The notes: generated by a model from the sequence alone, not told the origin. A stretch of DNA of 54,341 nt from Actinomycetes bacterium (GCA_021828055.1 JAKATH010000008.1:1-54341); one strand, 5' to 3'. Numbered from the stretch's first letter, positions 9,643 to 19,663 are shown. Numbers and translations: made by a program.

Positions 9643-12617
9643 GGAGCGCTCGCGTGCGTCGCTCCGCGAGGGAGGCCGTCGTCGGGGCCGCCGCCGCGTT
9701 GCTCGTCTTCGGTGCGGTACCGGGGGTGCTCGTCGGGCTCGTGGGCCTGCCGGTCCCCCACCGATGGACGGCCCACGCCGTCGTGTCGTGGCATGGCCTC
9801 TTCGACCTGCTGGCCGTTGCGAGCTGGTGCGCGTGGGCAGGATGCGCGTGGCCCATCCTGAGATCGGTGGCCTCCCGAGTGCGGTCAGGCGACGTCGCGC
9901 CGACCGCCCGGTTCTCTGACCGGATCGCGGTCCGGATCACGCTCGGCGTGCTCGTGCTGGCGTCCTGTTTCGGGCTGGGCGCGTCGGTTGCCGGCGCGTC
10001 GGTTGCCGGCGCGTCGGTTGCCGGCGCGTCGGTTGCCGGCGCGTCGGTTGGGGGCGCGTCTGCGGCGGCGCGGGCGACCGCGGCGGCACCTCCGACCTCG
10101 CCACCGGCACCATCCTCACGTGGTGCGGCGACGCCCGGGACCGAGCAGGTGGAAGCGGTCGGCATACGGGGCTCCACGAAGACGGCCTCTTGGGTCATGA
10201 GGCCGGGCGACACGCTCGCGAGCCTCGCGGCGACCCACTACGGCGCCGTGTCCGACTGGCCCGCGATCGCCGCAGCCAACCTTGGCCGGCTCATGGACGA
10301 CGGAACGCGCTTCGTCGACCCGGCCGTCATCGCTCCGGGGTGGACCCTCGTGCTGCCGGCGCTCGACGCGGACACCCGCTCCGACACGGGGCTGGAGCGA
10401 GCAGCCGGCGCCGGGCCCGCCCCCGGCACCCCTGTCGACGGCTCTGCCACCGCCGCCCTGCTTCCCTCGGGCGGCTCCGTGCTGCCCCTCGCCGAGCTCG
10501 CGGCGTCGGGCATCAGCGCCCTCGTCGCTGGGCTGCTCGCCCGCCGCGCTCGTCAGCTGCGCCGCCTGCGCGCCTTCCTCCGAGAGGAGGGGGAGGAGAG
10601 CGCCCTTCCGGATGCGCGGGAGGCCGATCTCGGCGCCCTCCTCGCGCCGTTCGAACAGGTCCCGCTCGTCGACATGGTGGAGGTGGCCGCACGCGATCTC
10701 GGAGACGTGCTCGCGACACTCGCCCCCACTCCCGGCGCGGTCCTGTGGCTGCGCGCCGGGCGCGACGGCGTCGAGGTCCGCTTCTCGACACCGGTGCCCG
10801 AGCGCGTGCGTGGCTGGCGCCGTACCGGGCATGCGACGTGGCTGCTCCCCGCCACGGTCGACCTCGCGGAGCGAGCGCATGCGTCGCCACGAGCCGAGCC
10901 CTGGTGCGCGCTGCTCCTCCCCATCGGTGACGACGACCGCGGCACGTGGCTGCTCCCGGTCGGCGCCGGATCGAGGGTCGCCGTGGTCGGGCCGCGGGCG
11001 GCAGACCTCGTCCGCACGATGCGCGCAGCGGTGACGACGTGGAGCTGGCACGAAGAGGTCGTCGTGACCGAGGACGTCGACGAGGTGACCGATGCGCTGG
11101 GCCGCGCGGCGCGCTCCTCGACCGGTGTGCGGGCGGTCGGGCCCCAGGTGCTCTTCGTCGGCGACCCGAAGGCGCTCTCGGCGAGGGCGCGAGGAGCGTG
11201 CGCGGTGCTCAGCGCCGGAGTGACCGACGCGGAGACGGTCGTCTTCGTCGACGACCGGGCCGCGAGCGCCCACCCGCTCGGGCTGACCGTCCGCCCCCCG
11301 TTGCTCGACGCCTCCTTGAAGGGTGCCGTCGACGCGCTGACCGGCCCGAGCAACGGAGACCTGGCAGCGGATCGGCGAGACGGGCAGCACGGACGGGGGG
11401 AGCCGCCATCGGGCGGCCCGGCACCTGCGAGCCCTGCGCGCTCGCTCGTCCACCGCGGGACCGCACTCGCCACCGTCCGTGTCGCCGACGACGGGCCCGG
11501 CACCGGCACGACGACGCACCTCAGCCCCACCTCGTCTTCCGGCACGGCGCGTGGCGGCGCGTCCACAGCTGCAAGCCGTGGAAGCGCATCGGAGGTGCAG
11601 TCTCGGGGCAGGGCGGAGGTCCAGTCTCGGGGCAGGGCAGAGGTCCAGTCTCGGGGCAGGGCGGAGGTCCAGTCTCGGGGCAGGGCGGAGGTGCGGCTGC
11701 TCGCGACCGTGCCCGGCATCGTCGGCCTTCAGGGGGAGCTGCCGGCGAAGCGAGCCCGGCGGGCGCTGGAGCTGATCGCCTACCTGGCCGTGCAGACGCC
11801 CGACCCGGTCACCGGCGACCGGCTGCGGACGCGGGTCCTCGGGTCAGCCGACGCCGACGCTGCGGCCAAGACCCTCTTCAACACGGTGGGTGCCGCACGA
11901 CGGGCCCTCGGCGTCGCGCCGGACGGCGAGCCCCTCCTCCCTCCGGCGTCCCGTTCGGGCCACTACCGCCTGTCCCCGCTCGTGACCGTCGACGCGTTGC
12001 GTGCGTGCGCGTTGGTCCACGAGGGGCTGGCATGCCGTGATGCGACCGGGTCGGTGGCCCGGCTCCGGGAGGCGCTCGAGCTCGTGAAGGGCGAGCCGCT
12101 CGGTGGCGTCCTCACCGGCTACGCGTGGTGGCGGGCGGAGGGCCACGAGCGGCGGGTGGCCGACGCGGTGGTCGACGGCGCCTGCGCGCTCGTCGGCGCG
12201 GCCCTCGACTCGGGCGACGTCGACCTCGCCCGGTGGGCCCTCGTGCAGGCGAGGAAGGTGGAGCCCTACAGCGAGTCGCTCGCGCGCGCGGCGATGCGCG
12301 TCGCCGCGGCAGGTGGGGACGTGCGCCGCCTCCACGCGGAGTGGCTGGAGTGCCAGCGCAAGATGGACGAGCTCGACCCGGGCGGAGTGCCCTCGGAGCG
12401 CACCGAGCGGCTCTATGCGACGCTCCGAACGCAGCTCGCAGGCTCCAGCAACGGCACCAGCACCAGCACCAGCTCCGGCACCAGCTCCGGCACCAGCTCC
12501 GGCACCGGCACCGGCTCCGGCTCCGGCACCGGCAAGGAGAGCCCCGGTCAGGCGAGCTTCGCCGCGATCGAGGCTGCGCCCTTGAGGAGCGTGCCGTCGG
12601 CGCCTTCGACCGTGTAG
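9639..12617 (+). CDS. Multi-TM LysM protein with C-terminal SARP-like winged helix and bacterial transcriptional activator domain (BTAD)
   Basis: ATGA overlap with the upstream gene; N-terminal TMs; LysM MRPGDTLASLAATHYGAVSDWPAIAAAN...PGWTLVLP; later TM; C-terminal EVRLLATVPGIVGLQGELPAKRARRALELIAYLAVQ... (wHTH) and BTAD region. Confidence 0.8.
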   Translation: MRSARVRRSAREAVVGAAAALLVFGAVPGVLVGLVGLPVPHRWTAHAVVSWHGLFDLLAVASWCAWAGCAWPILRSVASRVRSGDVAPTARFSDRIAVRITLGVLVLASCFGLGASVAGASVAGASVAGASVAGASVGGASAAARATAAAPPTSPPAPSSRGAATPGTEQVEAVGIRGSTKTASWVMRPGDTLASLAATHYGAVSDWPAIAAANLGRLMDDGTRFVDPAVIAPGWTLVLPALDADTRSDTGLERAAGAGPAPGTPVDGSATAALLPSGGSVLPLAELAASGISALVAGLLARRARQLRRLRAFLREEGEESALPDAREADLGALLAPFEQVPLVDMVEVAARDLGDVLATLAPTPGAVLWLRAGRDGVEVRFSTPVPERVRGWRRTGHATWLLPATVDLAERAHASPRAEPWCALLLPIGDDDRGTWLLPVGAGSRVAVVGPRAADLVRTMRAAVTTWSWHEEVVVTEDVDEVTDALGRAARSSTGVRAVGPQVLFVGDPKALSARARGACAVLSAGVTDAETVVFVDDRAASAHPLGLTVRPPLLDASLKGAVDALTGPSNGDLAADRRDGQHGRGEPPSGGPAPASPARSLVHRGTALATVRVADDGPGTGTTTHLSPTSSSGTARGGASTAASRGSASEVQSRGRAEVQSRGRAEVQSRGRAEVQSRGRAEVRLLATVPGIVGLQGELPAKRARRALELIAYLAVQTPDPVTGDRLRTRVLGSADADAAAKTLFNTVGAARRALGVAPDGEPLLPPASRSGHYRLSPLVTVDALRACALVHEGLACRDATGSVARLREALELVKGEPLGGVLTGYAWWRAEGHERRVADAVVDGACALVGAALDSGDVDLARWALVQARKVEPYSESLARAAMRVAAAGGDVRRLHAEWLECQRKMDELDPGGVPSERTERLYATLRTQLAGSSNGTSTSTSSGTSSGTSSGTGTGSGSGTGKESPGQASFAAIEAAPLRSVPSAPSTV
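9978..10052. repeat. 5 x 15-bp in-frame repeat (ggcgcgtcggttgcc; GASVA)
   Basis: Direct reading, between the last N-terminal TM and LysM. Confidence 0.97.
11592..11687. repeat. 4 x 24-bp in-frame repeat (gaggtccagtctcggggcagggcg; EVQSRGRA)
   Basis: Units at 11592, 11616, 11640 and 11664, immediately before the wHTH. Confidence 0.97.
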
Positions 12618-13669
12618 TGGTGCGAGGGGCGGGCGCCGGCCTCCGCGACCATGTCGGAGAGCAGGGTCCGGAACGGCACAGGGGGGTCGATCCACAGGTA
12701 CCTGGCGAGTGATCCCGGGATGGTGTTGACCTCGTTGACGTAGAGCTCCTGGCCGTTGGAGAGGAAGTCCACCCGGGTGACGCCGCGCACCGAGCAGAGC
12801 CGGGCCACCGACGTCGCCACGTCGCGCAGCGTCTTTTCGAGGCCGCCGCCGATGGCCGCGGGAAGCTCGCGCGGCGCGCTCGCCATGCCCTCGCCGCCGG
12901 TGTACTTGTCCGCGTACCCGAGGATGTCGGGCTCGCCCGCCGCCCCTCCGGCGCGCGGGGTGCGCAGGGGCCGCTCGATGGCCGAGAGCGCGAGCTCCGG
13001 CCACGAGCGCACCGCGATCTGGAGGTCGTACAGGTCGGCGCGATAGGGCTCGATGACCGCGCCCTTCCTCAGGTGACGGTTGGCGTCGAGCAGTGCGAGC
13101 GCCGTCTGGAGGTCGGCGACGTTCGCGGCGATCCCGATGGAGGACCCGCCGAACCGCGGCTTCACGATGTAGGGAGGTCCGAAGCCTGCGTCTTTCGTCG
13201 ACCCGTCCAAGAGGGCACGCGGCAGCGTGGGAAGGCCGGCTGCGGCCATCACGTCGCCGAACGCGAGCTTGTCCATGCCCAGGGCCGCGCCGGCAACCGT
13301 CGGGCCGGTGTACCGGACTCCTGCGAGGTCGAGGGCGGCCTGCAGCGTGCCGTCCTCACCGGGTCCCCCGTGGCAGCACACCACTGCCACGTCCACGCCG
13401 ATGGGCCGCGCCCTCCCCAGCCGCCCCGCCTCCGAGGCGAACCCGGACTCAAGGAGGAGCTGGACGCGGGTCGCGCCTCGCGGCACCCCCTCCGAGAAGG
13501 CGCTCGCCTCCAGGCCGGGGTCGACTTCGTACCACTCGCCCGTCTTGGTCCAGTACAGGCAGCGTGCGCCGAGCGCGCGCGCAGCCTGGAGACCGGTGAG
13601 GACGCTGACGTCGTGCTCGGGGGACGGGCCGCCGAAGACGACGGCACGATCGGAGGTGGCATCGGCCAC
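12548..13669 (-). CDS. ddl: D-alanine--D-alanine ligase
   Basis: MADATSDRAVVFGGPSPEHDVSVLTGLQAARAL...; ATP-grasp IVKPRFGGSSIGI; LYVNEVNTIPGSLARYLW. Confidence 0.93.
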   Translation of the reverse strand: MADATSDRAVVFGGPSPEHDVSVLTGLQAARALGARCLYWTKTGEWYEVDPGLEASAFSEGVPRGATRVQLLLESGFASEAGRLGRARPIGVDVAVVCCHGGPGEDGTLQAALDLAGVRYTGPTVAGAALGMDKLAFGDVMAAAGLPTLPRALLDGSTKDAGFGPPYIVKPRFGGSSIGIAANVADLQTALALLDANRHLRKGAVIEPYRADLYDLQIAVRSWPELALSAIERPLRTPRAGGAAGEPDILGYADKYTGGEGMASAPRELPAAIGGGLEKTLRDVATSVARLCSVRGVTRVDFLSNGQELYVNEVNTIPGSLARYLWIDPPVPFRTLLSDMVAEAGARPSHHYTVEGADGTLLKGAASIAAKLA

Positions 13670-13759
13670 GGTGCGCTCCCTGGGGGTGCGAGGTGCCGGA
13701 GACGCCCCGGCGACGGCGGCCGGTCGGCGACCGGTCGGTGACTCAGGGTACTAAGGGTA

Positions 13760-15316
13760 CTAGGGGTAGTGGTCCGGCAGGTCGTTCTCGTAGAGGACGG
13801 CGTCGCCTGGCCCGAGGTTGGCCCGCACCCAGGCCACAGCCTGCTCGCGCGTGCGGACCGCGACTCCCGGCCCGAGACTGTCTGCGCCGCGGAGCAGCGC
13901 GCGCCGGTTGGTGAGCCCTACGATCACCACGCTCGACGCGACCGCGCACGCGGCGCGGCCGAACGCTTCGTTCTCGCCGGCCTGGCGCCGTCCCAGCTCG
14001 ACCATCCCCGGGGTCACCACGACCCTCTTCCCCGTCGCCGGACTCGCAGCGAGGAGCTCGAGCGCGGCGCGCGCCCCGGCCGGGTTCGAGTTGAAGGTGT
14101 CGTCGATGACGTGGACGCCGGACGCCGACGTGTCAGCGGTGAGGCGGTTGGCCACGGTCGGGATGGTCGGGATCCGCTCGACCACCGTCTCTGCGGGGAC
14201 GCCCAGCTGGAGCGCGACGGCCACCGCACAGGCGACGTTGGTTGGCTGGATCCCCGGGCGAAGCGGTACCGGTGCGCCCACGGCCGTACCGCCGACGATC
14301 ACCGTGGCCCCTCCGTCCCCCATGTGGAGCCTGACGTCGGCGCTCGGGTCCTCGACCGCCGCCCGCACCACCCGAGGGTGCTCGGCACCGGCGTCGAGCC
14401 GCGATCCCAGCGCGGCGAGACGGCGATCGTCGGCGTTCACGACGACCGTTCGGGCCCCCTCGGTGATCTCGGACTTGGCGGCGAGGATCGCGTCCTCGGT
14501 GCCGAAGCGCTCGAGGTGCACGGGCCCGACCGCGGTCATGACGGCGATCTCAGGAGGGCACCAGCGGCACAGGTCGCGGATCTCTCCCGGCCCGTACGTG
14601 CCCATCTCCGCGACGAAGACGTCGGTGCCTTCGGCGAGCTGCTCGTTCACCGCGCGCGCGAGACCACCGCGGTTGTTGTACGACGCAGGAGTGCTCACCA
14701 CCGTCTTCGTGCCGGCGACGAGGTGTGCGATGTGGTTCTTCGTCGACGTCTTGCCGTACGAACCGGTGATCGCGACGATCGTCGGTCCGACCCGGCGGAG
14801 CCGCTCGGCCGCCATGGCCACGAACCGCTCGGACAGCCGGCGTTCGATCGGCGCCGTCGTGAGCAACGCAGCGTCGACGAGGGCCGGTGCCGCCACGAGG
14901 GCCGCGGCGGCGAACGGCGCCGGGGCGCCGACACCCGCTCCGATGCCGAGCAGCGCAGCCTCGAATGCCAGCCAGACCGCCGCGAGCGTCTCGAGGCGTC
15001 GGGTGAAGACGAGCGGTGAGGTGCGTCCCCGGATCGACAGGTGCAGAGGGGCGAAGACCGCGACGGCGGCCGTCGCGAGGGCGACCAGCGGCCAGAGCCC
15101 GGCCAGCACGACGCCTGCGAGCCCGACCACCCCGAGCAAGACGTTCACCGGTTCGCTCGTCCACCACCGGAGGGCGAATCGACTGGCCGAGTCGGGGATG
15201 TAGTGCTCTCGTTGCGCGACGCGGAGCCACCGCGCTCCCGCGGGCACGATCGCGAGGGTGCACGCGCCAAACGCACCCCACGCCGCCGGGCTCGTGCCAG
15301 CCAGTGCCGCCACCAT
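13760..15316 (-). CDS. murF: MurF-like UDP-MurNAc-tripeptide--D-Ala-D-Ala ligase with N-terminal membrane segment
   Basis: Mur ligase P-loop AITGSYGKTSTKNHIAH; YNNRGGLARAVNEQL; VHVIDDTFNSNPAGARAALELL; N-terminal hydrophobic helices. Confidence 0.85.
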   Translation of the reverse strand: MVAALAGTSPAAWGAFGACTLAIVPAGARWLRVAQREHYIPDSASRFALRWWTSEPVNVLLGVVGLAGVVLAGLWPLVALATAAVAVFAPLHLSIRGRTSPLVFTRRLETLAAVWLAFEAALLGIGAGVGAPAPFAAAALVAAPALVDAALLTTAPIERRLSERFVAMAAERLRRVGPTIVAITGSYGKTSTKNHIAHLVAGTKTVVSTPASYNNRGGLARAVNEQLAEGTDVFVAEMGTYGPGEIRDLCRWCPPEIAVMTAVGPVHLERFGTEDAILAAKSEITEGARTVVVNADDRRLAALGSRLDAGAEHPRVVRAAVEDPSADVRLHMGDGGATVIVGGTAVGAPVPLRPGIQPTNVACAVAVALQLGVPAETVVERIPTIPTVANRLTADTSASGVHVIDDTFNSNPAGARAALELLAASPATGKRVVVTPGMVELGRRQAGENEAFGRAACAVASSVVIVGLTNRRALLRGADSLGPGVAVRTREQAVAWVRANLGPGDAVLYENDLPDHYP

Positions 15317-16077
15317 CAGACGAGGTACCGCTCGACGGCTGCCCGCAGCTCGCCGGGAGCGGCGAGGGGGACGAGATGACCGGCGTGCGGCAGCACGACG
15401 AGGTCCACGGCGCGCTCCGCGTCGGCGTCGTGCAGACGAGCGAGGCCGGCCTGCGCGACGCGAAGCGGCACTGTCAGGTCGTCCTCGCCCCACACGAGCG
15501 TCACGGGGCAGGAGATGGCGTCGAGCTGCGCTTCGTAGCTCTCCGCCACGATCCGGCCGTGCACCTGGCGCATCACCCCGCTCGCCGCCGCATAGTCCGC
15601 CGAGCCGTAGCGCCGCCGCGCGCGCTCCATGCGCTCATCGGAGAGGACACCCGCCCGGTGCAGCGTGCGCAGCGCGCGGTACCCGAGCCGGGGCCGCCGC
15701 GCCGGCCCGGGGCGCAGGAGCGGCACGCCGGTGAGCACGAGCGCGTGGACCGCGTCGGGGCGGTCGGCTGCCAGGTGGACCGCGACCCGGCCCCCGAAGG
15801 AGTGTGCGAGGACGACCACGGGGCTTGCCATCTCCTCGAGCACCGCGCCGACGCAGTCCGCGTAGTCGGCCGAGCCCCACGGCTGGGCGGGGGGCGGGGC
15901 AGTCCCGAACCCGGGAAGGTCGACCGCGATCGCCGCGAGCTCCGCGGCGCCCGCGGGGCGAAGCACGGCGTCGAAGTCACGATGGGTCCGGCCCCAGCCG
16001 TGCAGCGCCAAGACCCTCGGCTCCCCGTCCCCCGTCCGGGTGCCGAAGAGCCTCCCGCCGGCGAAGGTGCGCAGCAC
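15316..16077 (-). CDS. Alpha/beta hydrolase
   Basis: LALHGWGRTHRDFDAV, nucleophile elbow LAHSFGGRVAVHLA, VWGEDDLTVPL, HAGHLVPL. Confidence 0.88.
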   Translation of the reverse strand: MLRTFAGGRLFGTRTGDGEPRVLALHGWGRTHRDFDAVLRPAGAAELAAIAVDLPGFGTAPPPAQPWGSADYADCVGAVLEEMASPVVVLAHSFGGRVAVHLAADRPDAVHALVLTGVPLLRPGPARRPRLGYRALRTLHRAGVLSDERMERARRRYGSADYAAASGVMRQVHGRIVAESYEAQLDAISCPVTLVWGEDDLTVPLRVAQAGLARLHDADAERAVDLVVLPHAGHLVPLAAPGELRAAVERYLV

Positions 16078-16286
16078 CTCACCGCTCCTCTCCGGCGCCG
16101 TCGCTCCGGCGCCCGTCGGTGCCCATGTGCTGCCGCATTCTCCCCTCTGGCGTCGTCCCGCGAGCGGTCCGGCCTGGTCACGGCGTCGCGTCGCCTCCGC
16201 AGCGACCGGGGTCGGCGGGAGCGACGCGCCTGCTGGCGGGCCACCCTACCGACTCGAGGCCCCTGCCCGGCCACGACGGCTGCTGC

Positions 16287-16427
16287 GCGCCGCCTCGCCA
16301 GCCGCCGGAGGACTGGGTCTGCGCGCCGCCTCGCCAGCCCCCGGAGGACTGGGCCTGCGCGCCGCCTCGCCAGCCGCCGGAGGACTGGGTCTGCGCGACA
16401 CCTCGCCAGCGCGGCAGGACTGGGTCT
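16287..16427. repeat. About 4 x 36-bp tandem repeat (gcgccgcctcgccagccgccggaggactgggtctgc)
   Basis: Units at 16287, 16323, 16359 and a shortened variant from 16395, in the divergent intergenic region before the helicase. Confidence 0.95.
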
Positions 16428-16457
16428 GCGCGCAGGGCCTCGGTAGCGTGGACACGA

Positions 16458-18236
16458 GTGCCTGCCCCCACCGACGTCGCGCGTTCCCCCGACATCATCG
16501 GGCTCGTCGCCGGCCTCGAGCCGGCCCAGCGCGAGGCGGTGCTGGCCGACGACCCCGTGGTCTGCGTCCTTGCCGGCGCGGGGACCGGGAAGACGAGAGT
16601 CCTCACGTTGCGGGTCGCGCGCCGCGTCCGGGACAAGAGCGCGCATCCGACCCACGTCCTGGTGTGCACCTTCAGCCGCAAGGCGGCCGACGAGCTGCGC
16701 GACCGCCTCTTCACGCTCGACGTCGGGCGTGAGGTGCAGGCCGGGACGTTCCACCGCACGGCCCTCCGCCTCATCACGCACTACCGCCGCGATCGTGGGC
16801 AGCCACCACCCGCGATCCTCGCGGATCGTCGGCCGCTGCTCGCCGACCTTCTCGATGGCGGGCGAAGGTCGTCGCGCGAGTGGACCGGAGCCGGCGCCGG
16901 CCCCGTACGCCCCACCGCGCGCCGGCGAAGCGACGTCGTCCGCCTCGACGCGGAGATCAGCTGGGCCAAGGCGCGCCTGATCGGGCCGCCCGACTTCGAA
17001 GAGGCCGCGCGGCGTGCCGGGCGTCGACCGTTCATGCCGGCAGCGCGGGTGGCAGAGCTCTACGACCGCTACGAGGTGGCACGGGGCCAGCGCGGCGCGC
17101 TCGACCTCGACGATCTCCTCTGGCACTGCGGAGACCTTCTCGCCGAGGACGCCGCGTTCGCGCGTGCGATGCGTTGGTGGCACCGCCACCTCTTCGTCGA
17201 CGAGATGCAGGACATGAACGACGCCCAGTATCGGCTCCTGTGCCTGCTCGTCGGCGAGGAGCCGGACCTCTTCGTGGTCGGCGACCCGAACCAGTCCGTC
17301 TACGGCTGGAACGGCGCCGACCCGGATCTGCTGCAGCGGGTGACCGAGGAGCACGCCGGCACCCGCGTCGTGCACCTGGAGACCAACCACCGCAGCGCGG
17401 CTCCCGTCGTCCGCGTCGCCGCCGCGGCCCTCGGGAAGGACGGGCCTCCGCCGAGCGCGAGAGCAGAAGGTCCGCTGCCGACGGTCGTCTGCCTGGGAGA
17501 CGACGAGGCAGAGGCCCGCTGGGTGGCGCGCCGGACCTGGCTCGCCCATCGCCCCGGTCGCCGCTGGTCGTCGATCGCAGTCCTCGCGCGGACGAACGCT
17601 CAGCTTGTCCGGATCGCAGCGGCACTCGACGCCGAGCACGTGCCGCACAGGTTCTCCGGCGCCGAGGTCGGGCCGGCGAGCGACGTCCGCGACCTGCACG
17701 ACGGACCGGAGGGCGCCGTGCGGGAAGGCGAGCCCGCCGGCTCCGGCTCCGCCGGCTCCGGCTCCTCCGGCTCCTCCGGCTCCTCCGGCTCCGGCTCCGG
17801 CTCCGGAGACGACGGCACGCCGGTCGCGAGCCCGGGCGACGACGACGACGCCGTCGTGCTCAGCACCCTGCACCGGGCAAAAGGGCTGCAGTGGCGGACC
17901 GTCTTCGTGGTCGGCGTCTCCGACGGCCTCATCCCGCTCGTCACGGCTCGCTCGCACGCTGCCAAGGCGGAGGAGCGCCGGCTGTTCTACGTCGCGCTCA
18001 CCAGGGCCGAAGAGGAGCTCTCCTGCAGCTGGGCGCTCCGGCCGGGCGGGGACGCCGTGCTCAGCGAGTCGGCAGAGCGGCGACCCTCACCCTGGCTCTC
18101 CTCCGTCGAGCAGGTCCTCGCGCAGCTCCGCGAGGACGCGGCCGAGGCGGGCCCGTCGCGTGCCGCCGAGCGCCTCGCCGAGATCCGCAGCATGCTTCCT
18201 CGCCCGCCTGCCGCCGGCGACGCAACGGTGCGATGA
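16458..18236 (+). CDS. UvrD/PcrA/Rep-type SF1 helicase, apparently lacking a 2B subdomain
   Basis: LEPAQREAVLADD; Walker A GAGTGKT; VDEMQDMNDAQ; GDPNQSVYGWNGA; NHRSAAPV; LSTLHRAKGLQW; RRLFYVALTRAEEEL. Only a GS-rich linker lies between IV-like and V motifs. Confidence 0.85.
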   Translation: MPAPTDVARSPDIIGLVAGLEPAQREAVLADDPVVCVLAGAGTGKTRVLTLRVARRVRDKSAHPTHVLVCTFSRKAADELRDRLFTLDVGREVQAGTFHRTALRLITHYRRDRGQPPPAILADRRPLLADLLDGGRRSSREWTGAGAGPVRPTARRRSDVVRLDAEISWAKARLIGPPDFEEAARRAGRRPFMPAARVAELYDRYEVARGQRGALDLDDLLWHCGDLLAEDAAFARAMRWWHRHLFVDEMQDMNDAQYRLLCLLVGEEPDLFVVGDPNQSVYGWNGADPDLLQRVTEEHAGTRVVHLETNHRSAAPVVRVAAAALGKDGPPPSARAEGPLPTVVCLGDDEAEARWVARRTWLAHRPGRRWSSIAVLARTNAQLVRIAAALDAEHVPHRFSGAEVGPASDVRDLHDGPEGAVREGEPAGSGSAGSGSSGSSGSSGSGSGSGDDGTPVASPGDDDDAVVLSTLHRAKGLQWRTVFVVGVSDGLIPLVTARSHAAKAEERRLFYVALTRAEEELSCSWALRPGGDAVLSESAERRPSPWLSSVEQVLAQLREDAAEAGPSRAAERLAEIRSMLPRPPAAGDATVR

Positions 18237-19663
18237 ACGAGCTCGAGCTTGTCGACGCGTTGCGCGCGATCGTCGGCGCTGCGCACGTCGACGCGGGAGC
18301 CGACGTCCGCGCGGAGGACACGCACGACGAGTCGTTGACCGGCGAGCCCGTCACGCCGGTTGCCGTGGTGAGGCCCTCGACCACCGGTGAGGTGAGCAGG
18401 CTCCTCTCGCTCGCCGATTCGGCGCTCCTGCCCGTGGTGGCGCGGGGCAGCGGCACGGGGCTCTCGGGCGGGGCCCGGCCGGTGGCCGGCGGCATCGTCG
18501 TCTGCTTCGACCGCATGGACAGGATCCTCGAGATCGACGAGCAGAACCACGTCACTGCCGTCCAGCCCGGCGTCACGTTGCGCGAGCTGGACGACGCGCT
18601 CCGTCCCTTCGGCCTCGTCTATCCCGTCTACCCCGGCGAGATGGGCTCGTCGATCGGCGGCAACGTCGCGACGAACGCCGGCGGGATGCGCGCTGTCCGC
18701 TACGGCGTGACGCGGCACCACGTCCTCGGCCTGGAAGTGGTCCTCGCAGGCGGTCAGGTCCTGCGGACCGGCGGCAAGTTCGTCAAGTCGTCGTCGGGCT
18801 ACGACCTGACCCAGCTGGTGCTCGGCAGCGAGGGGACGCTCGCGCTCGTCACCGAGGTGACCGTGAAGCTGGCACCGCGTCTCGTGCACAACGCCACGCT
18901 GCTCGCGCCCTTCCCGACCATGGAGCTCATCGGGTCGGCCGTCGCGCCGATCCTCTCGGGCGGTGTCACCCCGCTCATCCTCGAGTACCTCGACGCCCTG
19001 GCGATGGGCGGGATCGTGAGAGAAGCCGGGCTCGAGCTCGGCGTTCCCGACGAGGTGCGCGAGTCGGCTGCCGCGTACCTCGTCGTCGTCCTCGAGAGCT
19101 CCCGTGCCGAACGGCTCGAGCAGGACACGGAGGCGACGGCACGCCTCCTCGGGCGCCTCGGCGCGCTCGAGGTCTACGTCCTTCCGCCCACGGCTGGCGC
19201 GGACCTGATCGTGGCACGCGAACGTGCCTTCTTCGCCGCCAAGGCCATGGGTGTGGACGACATCGTCGACACCGTCGTGCCGCGGGCCGAGATCCCGGCC
19301 TTCCTCGAGCAGGCGGCGCGGCTCGCGGCCGAGCACCAGGCGATCGTCTCGGGCTGCGGCCATGTGGGTGACGGCAACGTCCACCTGTCGATCTTCCAGC
19401 CGGACGCAGCTCGACGCCACGAGCTCCTCGAGGCCATCTTCCGCGCGGCACGCGACCACGGAGGTGCGATCTCCGGCGAGCACGGGATCGGCACGGAGAA
19501 GCAGCCCTACTGGCTCGAGCTCGAAGACCCGGTGAACATCGGGCTCATGCGACGCATCAAGGCCGCCTTCGACCCCAACGGCATCCTCGGCCCCGACCGC
19601 CTGCTCGACGGTCAGGTCTCTGCCGGCAGCACGCCGAGATCGCGAAGCCGTGCGGCGGAGTAG
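18233..19663 (+). CDS. FAD-linked oxidase, glycolate/D-lactate oxidase GlcD-like
   Basis: ATGA overlap with helicase; VVARGSGTGLSGGARPV; PGEMGSSIGGNVATNAGGMRAVRYG; GCGHVGDGNVHLSIF; ISGEHGIG. Confidence 0.9.
   Translation: MNELELVDALRAIVGAAHVDAGADVRAEDTHDESLTGEPVTPVAVVRPSTTGEVSRLLSLADSALLPVVARGSGTGLSGGARPVAGGIVVCFDRMDRILEIDEQNHVTAVQPGVTLRELDDALRPFGLVYPVYPGEMGSSIGGNVATNAGGMRAVRYGVTRHHVLGLEVVLAGGQVLRTGGKFVKSSSGYDLTQLVLGSEGTLALVTEVTVKLAPRLVHNATLLAPFPTMELIGSAVAPILSGGVTPLILEYLDALAMGGIVREAGLELGVPDEVRESAAAYLVVVLESSRAERLEQDTEATARLLGRLGALEVYVLPPTAGADLIVARERAFFAAKAMGVDDIVDTVVPRAEIPAFLEQAARLAAEHQAIVSGCGHVGDGNVHLSIFQPDAARRHELLEAIFRAARDHGGAISGEHGIGTEKQPYWLELEDPVNIGLMRRIKAAFDPNGILGPDRLLDGQVSAGSTPRSRSRAAE

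Noticed and set aside
9639-12617. Histidine kinase or anti-sigma interpretation of the LysM membrane protein
   Set aside because: No kinase or zinc anti-sigma motifs; C-terminal region fits wHTH plus BTAD better.
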